A stretch of DNA of 64,000 nt from Microbispora siamensis (GTDB lineage: Bacteria > Actinomycetota > Actinomycetes > Streptosporangiales > Streptosporangiaceae), in contig NZ_BOOF01000050.1 of the NCBI RefSeq assembly GCF_016863095.1, positions 1-64,000 of the forward strand, written 5' to 3'. A program made the position numbers and the translations under genes. The notes beneath the pieces were generated by a model. It was not told the DNA's origin. It saw only the letters and a list, made by a program, of their open reading frames with translations, and made no database searches. Below are positions 51,657 to 60,218 of the stretch, one piece after another (position 1 is the first letter of the stretch; each line of letters opens with the position of its first letter).

Positions 51657-52379
51657 TCAGTCGCTCAGGTGGAGCCACCAGGTGATGTCGTCGCCGACGC
51701 GGGTGAAGCCGCACGCGCTGTAGAGCCGCTCGCCCTCGGGGGTCGCGTTCAGCACGGCGTGCCGCGCCCCGGCGGCGCGGGCGGCCTCGCACACCGCGTG
51801 CAGCAGGCCGGTGCCGAACCCGCGCCGCCGGAAGGGCTCCCAGACCTCCATATCGAAGATCCCGGCCAGGTCGCCGTCGAGGAACGACCAGGCCCGGCCC
51901 GCGAACCGGCGGGAGCGGGTGTAGGCGGCGGCGTACCACGCGCGGGCCGGCCGCAGCCGGGTCAGCGCCAGCAGCTCGCGGTAGGTGGGATCGGTCTCCC
52001 GGTAGTCGGCGGTGTCCTCCTGCAGCTCGACCCCGGGGGCCGGGCGGCCGATCGGCCGGGACAGGTCGGCCGTCATCCACCAGGGCGCCCACCCGCGCTC
52101 GAAGCCCGCCTCCGCCAGCGGCGCCGGGTCGACGGCCGGATCGAGCCAGGCGCCCACGATGGGCCGTCCCCGGTCACGGGCCCGCTCGACGCCGCGGACG
52201 ACGGCCGCGGTCGTCATCTCCCTCGGGAACATGAGGTTCTGGCCGTCCGGCCCGTCGATCCAGGTCAGCGGGCCGTCCGTCCACACCTCGCCGCCCAGGG
52301 CCCGGGCCTGGAGCAGGAACCAGCCGGTCTGGACGCGTCGGCAGTCGGCGATCGTCACCACAGCCGTACATCGTGCCAT
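51657..52379 (-). CDS. GNAT-family N-acetyltransferase
   Basis: This is a 240-residue protein with a C-terminal GNAT domain; FDMEVWEPFRRRGFGTGLLHAVCEAARAAG is the acetyl-CoA loop (R-R-x-G-x-G) and LNATPEGERLYSACGFTRVGDD the final strands. The first 110 residues (WIDGPDGQNLMFPREM, RGRPIVGAWLDPAVDPAPLAEAGFERGWAPWWM) form a second, degenerate GNAT-like half. The substrate is unknown. The ATG at 52379 has only a weak ribosome site; longer frames run into a decayed repeat and are not supported. Confidence 0.82.
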   Translation of the reverse strand: MARCTAVVTIADCRRVQTGWFLLQARALGGEVWTDGPLTWIDGPDGQNLMFPREMTTAAVVRGVERARDRGRPIVGAWLDPAVDPAPLAEAGFERGWAPWWMTADLSRPIGRPAPGVELQEDTADYRETDPTYRELLALTRLRPARAWYAAAYTRSRRFAGRAWSFLDGDLAGIFDMEVWEPFRRRGFGTGLLHAVCEAARAAGARHAVLNATPEGERLYSACGFTRVGDDITWWLHLSD

Positions 52380-52390
52380 TCCCGTGGAGG

Positions 52391-52420
52391 CGTCAGGCGG
52401 TGAGCCGGCGGAGCGGGTTC
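52391..52420. repeat. 30-bp direct repeat, copy 1 (remnant of a phosphotriesterase gene end)
   Basis: This 30-bp stretch matches 53374-53403 with one change (52407). On the minus strand it would encode NPLRRLTA and a stop, equivalent to the last residues of the intact phosphotriesterase homologue. It is therefore a leftover gene end lying just beyond the hydrolase gene stop. Confidence 0.8.
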
Positions 52421-52447
52421 GACTCCAGACCGGGCCGTACGCCGGGA

Positions 52448-53317
52448 TCACGGGCGGGGGAGGAAGTCCAGCAGGGCCTCGGTGAGGAGATCGGGTGCCT
52501 CCTCCATCATGTGATGGCCGGTGTCGAGGGCGTGACCGGACAGGTCGGTGGCCCACGGTCGCCACACGCCCAGAACGTCGTGGTCGTACAGTTCAGCCAC
52601 GTCGTCCTTGGCTCCCCACAGGACCAGCAGGGGGCTGGTGATCCGGCGGCCGGCTGCCCGGTCGGCGTCGTCGGCGGCGCGGTCCACGCCTAGCCCGGCA
52701 CGGTAGTCCTCGCACATCGCGTGCCGCACCCGGGGGTCGGCCACCGCCTCGGCCACGTCCGCGTGGTTCTCCCGGCCCATCAGATCCGGATCGAGCGTGT
52801 ACCAGGCGTCCGGGTCGGCGGCGATCAACCGCTCGGGCAGCGGCGCGGGCTGGCCCATGAAGAACCAGTGATACCAGGCGTGGGCGAACCTGGCGTCGCA
52901 GCGGGCAAGTGCCTCACCGATCGGCACATCGCCGAGGATGACGACGTGGTCCACGGCATGCGGATGGTCCAGGGCGAGGCGCTGGACGACATAGCCGCCG
53001 CGGTCGTGGCCCACGGCGTGGAACCGCTCGTGGCCGACTTCCCGCATCAACGCGATCAGGTCGCCGGCCATGGCGCGCTTGCCGGCCTGGGAATGGTCGG
53101 GCTCGTCGGGAGGCGCCGTGGACCGGCCGTAGCCCCGCAGGTCGGGGCAGACGACGGTGTATCCGGCGGCGGCGAGAGCGGGCGCGACCAGGTGCCATGT
53201 GGTGTGCGTCCGGGGGTGCCCGTGGACCAGCAGCACCGCCGGTCCCTCGCCTCCGTACCGCACCCGGAGCCGCGCATTTCCGACCTCGACGTAGCTGAGT
53301 TCGAATCCGGCGAACAT
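52448..53317 (-). CDS. Haloacetate dehalogenase-like alpha/beta hydrolase
   Basis: This is a 289-residue alpha/beta hydrolase. HGHPRTHTTW (32-41) forms the oxyanion region and the nucleophile elbow is GHDRGG (103-108), with Asp105 in place of Ser as in fluoroacetate dehalogenases and epoxide hydrolases; His in DTGHHMMEEAPD is the base. Arg106 matches one carboxylate-binding Arg of fluoroacetate dehalogenase, but the second is Tyr here (HDRGGY), so another substrate is possible. The ATG at 53317 starts the conserved part. The gene lies between two copies of a 30-bp direct repeat. Confidence 0.8.
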   Translation of the reverse strand: MFAGFELSYVEVGNARLRVRYGGEGPAVLLVHGHPRTHTTWHLVAPALAAAGYTVVCPDLRGYGRSTAPPDEPDHSQAGKRAMAGDLIALMREVGHERFHAVGHDRGGYVVQRLALDHPHAVDHVVILGDVPIGEALARCDARFAHAWYHWFFMGQPAPLPERLIAADPDAWYTLDPDLMGRENHADVAEAVADPRVRHAMCEDYRAGLGVDRAADDADRAAGRRITSPLLVLWGAKDDVAELYDHDVLGVWRPWATDLSGHALDTGHHMMEEAPDLLTEALLDFLPRP

Positions 53318-53373
53318 GACCACGCCTCTGCCCGCGGCGCCGCGGGATATGGCGGTCGGGATCCGGGCGGTGA

Positions 53374-53403
53374 CGTCAGGCGGTGAGCCAGCGGAGCGGG
53401 TTC
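53374..53403. repeat. 30-bp direct repeat, copy 2 (end of the phosphotriesterase gene)
   Basis: This copy encodes the C-terminus (NPLRWLTA, stop) of the adjacent phosphotriesterase homologue. It matches 52391-52420 at 29 of 30 positions. The two copies are 983 bp apart and flank the hydrolase gene. Confidence 0.8.
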
Positions 53404-54248
53404 TCGTGGGTGATGAGACGCAGGGTGTCGTCGTCCACGCCGGCCTCCCGCAGGGCCGGAAGGACCGACGAGAACAGCCGGCCGTACCCCTGCCCGCCAT
53501 AGCCGGCCAGGTGCTCCCGCAGGCGTACGCCGCTGCTGAGCAGGACGCGCTCGGCGTGCCCGCCCTCGAGGAGGGTGAGGACGTCCTCGGCGTCGTCCAC
53601 GCTCACGTACGCGCCGGTCTCGGCGATCTTGCGCTGGGCCAGCGGGTCGCCGGTGCGGGCGCTGAGCCGCCGGGCGGGGACGTTCTGCGAGAGCAGGAGT
53701 TCCAGCAGTTCCAGGCCGCCCGTCGCCACCGGGAGGTCGGTACGCAGCGAGGCGCGGGCGGCGGCGGTGACGGCCCGCTCCTCGGCGGGGGTGGGCGTCT
53801 CGTCCCATGCGGCGGCGACGATGACGCCCGGCCGCGCGCCCGTCCCGTCGAGTCCGGCGCCGATCTCGTGCAGCAGGTCGGCGGTCAGGTCCTCCACGCC
53901 GTACCGCGTGACGGCCTCACCCGCGAACGGCTGCGCGGCGAAGCCGGTGGCGGCCACGATCGGGACCCGCGCGGCCATCGAGATCCGGGCGAGCGCCGCG
54001 GGGTCGCGGGCCATCCCGATGCAGCTGTGCTCCACGACGAGGCCCAGCGCCTGCTCCCTGCCGAGGTTCTTGACCTCGGCCAGCACGTATCGTTCCTCGT
54101 CCAGCCACCGATGGGGATCGGAGTCCACGCCGATCCCCCAGCGGGTGTCGGTGCGCAGGTGCTCGTACGGCAGCACCGGCCCGTCGATCTCTGCGACGGG
54201 GACGGCGCCCGTGACGGTCTGGATTCGGGGAAAATATGCGCCGGACAT
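53376..54248 (-). CDS. Phosphotriesterase-family protein with degenerate metal site
   Basis: This 290-residue TIM-barrel protein resembles the phosphotriesterase family in overall order: GPVLPYEHLRTD, VVEHSCIGMARDP, IVAATGFAAQ, DLLHEIGAGLDGTGARPGVI, and the final RLITHENPLRWLTA, which matches the usual ...NPxRxL end. Expected metal ligands are missing: HxH is YEH, the histidine after PVxT is Gly (PVATGG), the ...H.. before the next strand is Arg/Thr (SARTGD), and the late Asp is Gly (LLSSGV). It may be a pseudoenzyme or a lactonase with altered chemistry. ATG start. Confidence 0.7.
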   Translation of the reverse strand: MSGAYFPRIQTVTGAVPVAEIDGPVLPYEHLRTDTRWGIGVDSDPHRWLDEERYVLAEVKNLGREQALGLVVEHSCIGMARDPAALARISMAARVPIVAATGFAAQPFAGEAVTRYGVEDLTADLLHEIGAGLDGTGARPGVIVAAAWDETPTPAEERAVTAAARASLRTDLPVATGGLELLELLLSQNVPARRLSARTGDPLAQRKIAETGAYVSVDDAEDVLTLLEGGHAERVLLSSGVRLREHLAGYGGQGYGRLFSSVLPALREAGVDDDTLRLITHENPLRWLTA

Positions 54249-54315
54249 GAACGGACATTAACCGATTTTTTGCCGAAACTGCTCGCGAATCACATGATTC
54301 TTTACGTTCAGCGCG

Positions 54316-55041
54316 TCAACTCATCGTCTTGCCGCCGTTGACGGCGAGCCGCTGGCCGGTCACGAACCGGGCCCCGGGGGAGGCGAGGAACGCCACCGTC
54401 TCGGCCACGTCCGCCGGCACGCCCATGTGTCCCAGCGGGACGTCGCGCAGGTAGCCGGTGTAGTCCTCCGGCGGGACGTCCGCGTGCCGCTCCACGGGGA
54501 TCCAGCCCGGCTCGACGGTGTTCACCGTGATCCCGTACGGCCCCAGCTCCCGGGCCCACGACCGGGTGAGCCCGTGCATCGCGGCCTTGGCGGCGACGTA
54601 GTGCCCGAACTCCGGGTTGCCGAGATCCGCGACCTCGCTGCCCACGTTCACGATCCGGCCGGAGCCGGCCTCGCGCATGCCGGGCAGCACGGCCTGCAGG
54701 ATCAGCAGCGGGGCCTTGACGAAGAAGCGGAGCTGGCCGAGGTGGTCCTCCCAGGTCTGCTTCTCCACCGGCATCAGCGGCTGGGGGCCGGTGGCGTTGT
54801 TGACGACCACCTCGACGTGCCCGATCGCGGCCACGCCCTCCCGTACGGACTCCTCGTCGGTGACGTCGAACCGGGCCAGGCGGGCCGAGCCGCCGGCGGC
54901 GGTGATGCGGTCGACGACGGCGGAGGCCCCGGCCGTGTCGTTGGCGTAGTTGACGGCGACGTGCCAGCCGTCCGCGGCGAGCCGTTCGGCGATGACGGCG
55001 CCCAGACCTCGTGAGGCGCCGGTGACCAGTGCGGTACCCAT
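54316..55041 (-). CDS. Short-chain dehydrogenase/reductase
   Basis: This 241-residue SDR has the NAD(P) motif TGASRGLG, NNATGP after strand 4, Ser in VNVGSEV and the YxxxK pair HYVAAKAA. VEPGWIPVERHADVPPEDYTGYLRDVPLGHMG and the C-terminal NGGKTMS are consistent with 3-oxoacyl-ACP reductase-like members. The substrate is unknown. The ATG at 55041 starts at the first strand (MGTALVTG); a GTG at 55059 would add six residues. The SnoaL-like gene is divergent with about 40 bases between starts. Confidence 0.88.
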   Translation of the reverse strand: MGTALVTGASRGLGAVIAERLAADGWHVAVNYANDTAGASAVVDRITAAGGSARLARFDVTDEESVREGVAAIGHVEVVVNNATGPQPLMPVEKQTWEDHLGQLRFFVKAPLLILQAVLPGMREAGSGRIVNVGSEVADLGNPEFGHYVAAKAAMHGLTRSWARELGPYGITVNTVEPGWIPVERHADVPPEDYTGYLRDVPLGHMGVPADVAETVAFLASPGARFVTGQRLAVNGGKTMS

Positions 55042-55085
55042 GACAAGCGTGCCTATCACAGATCACGTAGGGCAGGATGGGGCGC

Positions 55086-55547
55086 ATGGATGAGATCGCC
55101 GCTCTGGTGGACCGGGCCGAGATCGTGGACGTCGTCACGGCCGTCTTCGACACCGTGGACGCCAAGAACTGGCCGGTGTGCCGGGAGCTGTTCGACGACG
55201 AGGTGGACGCCGACTTCACCAGCCTCAACGGCGGGGAGCCCGCCCGGATCAGCGCCGACGCCCTCGTGGACGGGTGGCGCACCGGCCTGCACGCCCGCAA
55301 GCAGAGCTTCCACACCGTGAGCAACTTCGCCGTGACGGTGGACGGCGCCGAGGCGCACGTGACCACCAAGGGGTACTCCTACAACCTGCTCGACGCCGCG
55401 CTCGGCGGCGGCATGTTCGAGGTGTGGGGCGTCTACCGGCTCCGGCTCGTACGGCAGGCCGAGGGATGGAAGGTCGCGGCCTTCGCGTTCGACGCCTGGC
55501 ACACCCGCGGCGACGAGGCGGTGCGCACGCACCGGCTGGAGGGCTAA
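55086..55547 (+). CDS. SnoaL-like (NTF2-fold) protein
   Basis: This 153-residue protein has the SnoaL_4 fold: LVDRAEIVDVVTAVFDTVDAKNWPVCRELFDDEVDADFTSLNGGEP, FHTVSNFAVTVDGAEAHVTTKGYSY and GVYRLRLVRQAEGWKVAAFAFDAWHT. Members are small polyketide cyclases, dehydratases or ligand-binding proteins. GGGGCGC precedes the ATG at 55086; an ATG at 55077 is an alternative. It is divergent from the SDR, so both could serve one pathway. The stop overlaps the next, convergent, gene by four bases. Confidence 0.8.
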   Translation: MDEIAALVDRAEIVDVVTAVFDTVDAKNWPVCRELFDDEVDADFTSLNGGEPARISADALVDGWRTGLHARKQSFHTVSNFAVTVDGAEAHVTTKGYSYNLLDAALGGGMFEVWGVYRLRLVRQAEGWKVAAFAFDAWHTRGDEAVRTHRLEG

Positions 55548-56185
55548 CGGGTGATCGCCGGGACCTCGGTGTGCAGCCGCCGCAGGACCCGGCGGAACGC
55601 CCAGATGGACGCGACGAAGGCCAGGCCGGTGACGACGGCGACGGCGGCGGTGCGGATGATCAGATAGTCGCCGATCGACTCGTGCAGCAGCAGCCAGATG
55701 CTCATGGCCGAGTTGACCAGGAGGACGAACGCCCACAGCAGGGTGATCCGGGCGAAGAAGGTGCGGACGCGCTCGTGCCGCAGCACGAACGACGGCAGGT
55801 GGATGTAGTCGAGGGTGAGCCGCTGGACCAGCGGGCGGCGCATCCGCACCGAGGCCAGGAGAACCAGGCTGATGCAGATCGTGCCGAGCTCCGGCTGGAT
55901 GAAGTAGAGGACGGGGCTGCCGGTCCACAACCCGATCACGGTGCGGAAGGTGATCGCGATCGTCGCCATGATCATCGTTCCCGGCACGGGCTGACGCCGG
56001 ATGAGCCGCCACAGGACGCCCAGGTAGACCCATGCCACCGCGGCCATCAACGCGCCGCGCAGCCCGAGCACCGCGAGGGCCGCGTAGAAGACCACGAGGG
56101 GAGCCACCACGCCTTCGAGGAGCCGGGGCACCGCCTGCTTGATCAGCGCGGTGAGCCGTGGCAATGCGAAGGGCGTGTGGTTCAT
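55544..56185 (-). CDS. VC0807-family membrane protein
   Basis: This 213-residue protein has about six hydrophobic segments and matches the VC0807 family (sometimes DUF3159-like). RRQPVPGTMIMATIAITFRTVIGLWTGSPVLYFIQPELG is the most conserved stretch. Function unknown. The ATG at 56185 (MNHTPFALP) has GGAG upstream. A longer frame to 56365 is rich in Arg/Pro and is not a credible start. About 286 gene-free bases upstream hold its promoter and that of the F420 oxidoreductase. Confidence 0.75.
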   Translation of the reverse strand: MNHTPFALPRLTALIKQAVPRLLEGVVAPLVVFYAALAVLGLRGALMAAVAWVYLGVLWRLIRRQPVPGTMIMATIAITFRTVIGLWTGSPVLYFIQPELGTICISLVLLASVRMRRPLVQRLTLDYIHLPSFVLRHERVRTFFARITLLWAFVLLVNSAMSIWLLLHESIGDYLIIRTAAVAVVTGLAFVASIWAFRRVLRRLHTEVPAITR

Positions 56186-56471
56186 GGTGACTCCAACGGG
56201 CCGGTGGGGGAGACCGACGCTGTAGTTGGGCAACGCGCCTACCCGGACATAGCGGATGGAAACGCCCGGGTTGGGCGGCTTCGTCGGTGGCTTACCGTAC
56301 CTGACCGCCAGTCTTGCGGGGGCCGAATGCACGAACCGCCCCCGCGTTCCATAACGGTACGGCATACCTCTCGCGGGCGTCCTGCCGGATGGAAAACCCC
56401 TGATCAGCGCTTTACCGGGGGCCGCTGGGCGCTTTCCCCGGCGGGCGGTGAACGCGGGTTACGTTGACGGC

Positions 56472-57317
56472 ATGGACTCAGGTTTCGGCTACTTCGCAAC
56501 GGATGATGCGGTTCGTCCTGATGCCTTGGCCCGGCTCGTCGAGCAGCGCGGCCACACGGCGCTGCTGTTCACCGAGCACACGCACATCCCGGTGCCGTCC
56601 GGCGGCCAGACGCCGAAGGACGAGTGGGGAGGCGAACTGCCCCGGCGCTACTGGCACAGCTACGACCCGTTCATCGCCTCGATGGCCGCGGGCGCGGCGA
56701 CGACCCGGCTGCGCGTGGGGACGGGCATCTGCCTGGTGCCCGAGCACGAGCCCATCGGCCTGGCCAAGACGGTGGCCAGCGTGGACAACCTGACCGGCGG
56801 ACGGTTCGAGTTCGGCGTCGGCGCCGGATGGAACCGCGAGGAACTGCGCCACCACGGCGTCGATCCGGCCCGCCGCTTCGCCGTGCTGCGGGAGCGCCTC
56901 CGGGCGATGCAGGAGATCTGGACCCGTGACGAGGCCGAGTTCCACGGTGACTTCGTGTCCTTCGACCCGATCTGGTCGTGGCCCAAACCGGCACAGAAGC
57001 CGTACCCGCCGATCCTGGTGGGCGGCGTCGGGCCGCGCGTGTTCGACCGCGTGCTCGCCTACGGCGACGCGTGGCTGCCCAACTACGGCCCCGGGATCCT
57101 GGAGCGCGTCCCCGAGTTGTTCCGGCGGGCCGAAGAGGAGGGCAGGCACGTCGAGGTCGTGATGCTGTCCGCGCCGGCCGACCCCGGCGCGCTGGAACAG
57201 TGCGAGAAGGCCGGTGTCGCCCGTGTCATGGCCTGGCTGCCGTCGGCCGGGCTTGACCGGATCCAGCGGGCGATGGACGCCTTCGAGAACGCCCTCGCCG
57301 ACCTGCACGGCGAGTGA
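56472..57317 (+). CDS. LLM-class F420-dependent oxidoreductase
   Basis: This 281-residue luciferase-like TIM-barrel enzyme belongs to the F420-dependent subfamily (LLM class F420). FTEHTHIPVP, AGAATTRLRVGTGICLVPEHEPIGLAKTVASVDNLTGGRFEFGVGAGWNREE and the LVGGVGPRVFDRVLAYGDAWLP block are diagnostic. It would use reduced F420 to reduce or oxidise an unknown organic substrate. TACGTT ends six bases before the ATG and no ribosome site is seen, so a leaderless mRNA is likely. Confidence 0.88.
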   Translation: MDSGFGYFATDDAVRPDALARLVEQRGHTALLFTEHTHIPVPSGGQTPKDEWGGELPRRYWHSYDPFIASMAAGAATTRLRVGTGICLVPEHEPIGLAKTVASVDNLTGGRFEFGVGAGWNREELRHHGVDPARRFAVLRERLRAMQEIWTRDEAEFHGDFVSFDPIWSWPKPAQKPYPPILVGGVGPRVFDRVLAYGDAWLPNYGPGILERVPELFRRAEEEGRHVEVVMLSAPADPGALEQCEKAGVARVMAWLPSAGLDRIQRAMDAFENALADLHGE

Positions 57318-57360
57318 GCACGGCCGCCGGCGGGTGAGCACGTCCGGCGGCGGGTGAGTG

Positions 57361-58038
57361 TCAGCTCAGCGTCGCGGTGGCCAGCTTGGCGCCGAAGCCG
57401 AGGAAGAGTGCGCCGACCCCCGTGGTGAGCCCGGCGGCCAGCTTGCGGCGGCGCCGGAAGTGGCTCGCGAGGAACGTGCCGCCGAAGATCAGTGTGCTCA
57501 GGTAGGTCACGCTGAAGACCTGCACGATCAGCGCGAGGATCAGGAACGACAGCGCCGGCGCGCCGTACGACGGATCCACGAACTGCACGAAGAACGCCAC
57601 GAAGAACAAGATGGCCTTGGGGTTGAGCAGGCTGATCGTGAACGCCTTGCGGAACGGGTTGCCCACCGGCGCGGGGACCTCCTCCGCGGCCTGGGCCGCC
57701 TCCGTGACCTGGGCCGGGACCCCGTCACGGGAGGCCCGCAGGGAGCGCCAGGCGCCGCGGAGCATGCCGAAGCCGATCCACGCCAGATAGATCGCGCCCG
57801 AGTACTTCACGATCGAGAACAGGACGGGCGTGGACTTCAGCAGCGACGCGACCCCCGCGGCCGACAGGAACATGAGGACCGAGTCGCCGGCGAAGACCCC
57901 GGCCGCCGCCCGGTAGCCCTGCCGCACGCCGCGCTGGGCGGCGGTGGAGAGCACGAACAGCGAGTTCGGCCCGGGCAGCAGGATGATCAGGAACGATCCC
58001 GCGATGTAGGTCCAGATGTTGGTGATGCCGAAGAACAT
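57361..58038 (-). CDS. LysE/LeuE-family amino acid exporter
   Basis: This 225-residue protein has six hydrophobic segments. MFFGITNIWTYIAGSFLIILLPGPNSLFVLSTA and LNPKAILFFVAFFVQFVDP closely resemble E. coli LeuE, which exports leucine and analogues. GGGAG lies 5 bases before the ATG at 58038; a TTG at 58053 would extend it. It stands alone, divergent from the selenium-binding-protein gene. Confidence 0.87.
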   Translation of the reverse strand: MFFGITNIWTYIAGSFLIILLPGPNSLFVLSTAAQRGVRQGYRAAAGVFAGDSVLMFLSAAGVASLLKSTPVLFSIVKYSGAIYLAWIGFGMLRGAWRSLRASRDGVPAQVTEAAQAAEEVPAPVGNPFRKAFTISLLNPKAILFFVAFFVQFVDPSYGAPALSFLILALIVQVFSVTYLSTLIFGGTFLASHFRRRRKLAAGLTTGVGALFLGFGAKLATATLS

Positions 58039-58149
58039 GCCCGCTCCCGTCAAGAAACCGCATGTCCTGTTATAGCCCTATCCAGGCGCCGGTCACAGTC
58101 AGTAGATTCCTATTGACTTGGTAGGGAACGCAGGAGAATCCTGGGGTGC

Positions 58150-59553
58150 ATGACGTTGTGGAAGCCTGACCCCACCTTCTATCCCTCGCCAAGGGACGCC
58201 GCGGAGGCGCCGCCGGAGAAGCTGGCCTACGTGGCCGCCTTCGACCGGTCGGCCCAGCGGCCCGACGCGCTCGCCGTGCTCGACACCGACCCCGGCTCCC
58301 CGTCGTACGGGACCGTGGTCGGCTGGACCGACCTGCCGTACACGGGGGACGAGCTGCACCACTTCGGCTGGAACGCCTGCAGCAGCGCGCTGTGCCCCTA
58401 CGCGCCGCACCCGCACGTCGAGCGGCGCTACCTGATCGTCCCCGGCCTGCGGTCGTCGCGGATCTACGTGTACGACACCAAGGACCGGGTCAGCCCGGAG
58501 CTCGTGAAGGTCATCGAGGCCGAGGAGCTGGGCAAGCGGGCCGGCTACTCCCGCCCGCACACCGTGCACTGCGGCCCGGAGGGCCTTTACGTCAGCGCGC
58601 TCGGCGGCTACGGCGACGACGGGCCGGGCGGGATCGCGATCCTCGACCACAACTCGTTCGACGTGCTCGGCCGGTGGGAGGTGGACCGCGGCCCGCAGTA
58701 CCTGGCCTACGACTTCTGGTGGCACATCAACCACGACGTGCTGATCACCTCCGAGTGGGGCACGCCCTCCATGATCGAGGACGGCGTCGTCGGGGAGCTG
58801 CTGCTCGGCCGCAAGTACGGCCACAAGCTGCACTTCTGGGACCTGCGCAAGCGTAAGCACGTCCAGGAGGTGGACCTCGGCGACCAGCACCAGATGGCGC
58901 TGGAGCTGCGTCCCGCCCACGACCCGACCAAGACGTACGGCTTCGCCGGGGTCGTCGTCAGCGTCGAGGACCTGTCGGCGTCCGTGTGGCTGTGGCACAG
59001 AGATGACAGGCACGGGGACGGCTCCCGCTGGGCGGCGCAGAAGGTGATCACCATCCCGGCCGAGCCCGCCTCGCCCGACGACCTGCCCGACGTGCTCAAG
59101 CCGTTCGGCGCGGTGCCGCCGCTGGTGACCGACATCGACCTGTCGGTGGACGACCAGCGCCTGTACGTGTCGTGCTGGGGCACCGGCGAGCTCAAGCAGT
59201 ACGACGTGTCCGACCCGTTCAAGCCGGTCGAGATCGGCTCGGTCCGCCTCGGCGGCATCGTGCGGCGGCAGGCGCACCCGGCCGCGCCGGACGAGCGGCT
59301 CGCCGGCGGGCCGCAGATGGTCGAGGTGAGCCGCGACGGCCGCCGGGTCTACGTCACCAACTCGCTGTACGGAGCCTGGGACGACCAGTTCTACCCCGAC
59401 GGCGTGGGCGCCTGGATGGCGAAGATCGACGCCGACTCGTTCACGCTGGACGAGCGGTTCTTCCCGCACGGCGACGACTTCCGCGGCCTGCGCCCGCACC
59501 AGACCCGCCTCCAGGGCGGCGACGCCTCCTCCGACTCCTACTGCTACCCGTGA
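58150..59553 (+). CDS. SBP56 selenium-binding protein / methanethiol oxidase-like
   Basis: This 467-residue protein matches the SBP56 family, whose bacterial (MtoX) and human (SELENBP1) members are copper-dependent methanethiol oxidases giving formaldehyde, H2S and H2O2. HHFGWNACSSALCPY, IYVYDTKDR, YSRPHTVHCGPEG, GPQYLAYDFWWHINHDVLITSEWGTP and the late VTNSLYGAWDDQFYPDG are signature regions. The CSSC of animal proteins reads CSSA here. The His motifs that bind copper (HTVHC, HINHD) are present. No export signal is seen. The stop overlaps the next gene (GTGA). Confidence 0.88.
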   Translation: MTLWKPDPTFYPSPRDAAEAPPEKLAYVAAFDRSAQRPDALAVLDTDPGSPSYGTVVGWTDLPYTGDELHHFGWNACSSALCPYAPHPHVERRYLIVPGLRSSRIYVYDTKDRVSPELVKVIEAEELGKRAGYSRPHTVHCGPEGLYVSALGGYGDDGPGGIAILDHNSFDVLGRWEVDRGPQYLAYDFWWHINHDVLITSEWGTPSMIEDGVVGELLLGRKYGHKLHFWDLRKRKHVQEVDLGDQHQMALELRPAHDPTKTYGFAGVVVSVEDLSASVWLWHRDDRHGDGSRWAAQKVITIPAEPASPDDLPDVLKPFGAVPPLVTDIDLSVDDQRLYVSCWGTGELKQYDVSDPFKPVEIGSVRLGGIVRRQAHPAAPDERLAGGPQMVEVSRDGRRVYVTNSLYGAWDDQFYPDGVGAWMAKIDADSFTLDERFFPHGDDFRGLRPHQTRLQGGDASSDSYCYP

Positions 59554-60149
59554 CGCTGACCGCCGTCATCCTGCTCGGCACCTTTCACGGGATCAACCCC
59601 GCGATGGGCTGGCTGTTCGCCGTCGCCCGGGGGTTGCAGGAGCGCAGCCGCGACCTGCTGCTGCAGTCCCTGCCGGTCATCGCGCTGGGCCACCTCGCGT
59701 CGGTGGCCCTCGTGGTGGCCGCCGTGTCGGCGACCGGGTCGCTCGTGACGGCCACGGCGCTCGCGATCGGGGCGGGCGTCGTGCTCGTCGGGTTCGGCCT
59801 GTGGCACCTGCTCGCCCGGCGGCACTTCCGCTGGGTGGGCATGCGGCTGTCGCTGCCGCAACTCGCCGCCTGGTCGTTCCTGATGTCGTCGGTGCACGGC
59901 GCGGGCCTGATGCTGCTGCCCGTGCTGACCCGCATGCCGGCGAGTCACCACGGCCACATGATGTCCGGCGGGATGCTCGTCGCCGGGGTGCACACGCTCG
60001 CGATGTTCCTCACGGCGACCGTCGTCGCCGTCGTGGTGTACGAGTTCCTCGGCGTCGCCGTCCTGCGCCGGGCCTGGTTCAACCTCGACAGGATGTGGGC
60101 GTTCGCCTTGGTGGGGGCGGGCGTCGTCACCCTGGTCGGCGCCATCTGA
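59550..60149 (+). CDS. His-rich polytopic membrane protein coupled to SBP56
   Basis: This is a 199-residue membrane protein with about six hydrophobic segments. GTFHGINPAMGWLFAVARGL opens it, SVHGAGLMLLPV lies in the middle and the loop SHHGHMMSG is a likely metal-binding patch. The layout resembles small Ni/Co/Cu transporters with conserved His in membranes, but I cannot name the family firmly. The GTG start overlaps the SBP56 stop, so the two are translationally coupled, suggesting metal supply or sulphide/peroxide handling for the oxidase. Confidence 0.72.
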   Translation: MTLTAVILLGTFHGINPAMGWLFAVARGLQERSRDLLLQSLPVIALGHLASVALVVAAVSATGSLVTATALAIGAGVVLVGFGLWHLLARRHFRWVGMRLSLPQLAAWSFLMSSVHGAGLMLLPVLTRMPASHHGHMMSGGMLVAGVHTLAMFLTATVVAVVVYEFLGVAVLRRAWFNLDRMWAFALVGAGVVTLVGAI

Positions 60150-60218
60150 GCGACCGTGCGGCGAACGCGCGGCGGCCGGGCGTCGCGGGCCTCCGGAGGC
60201 CTGGCAGGATTGACCGGC

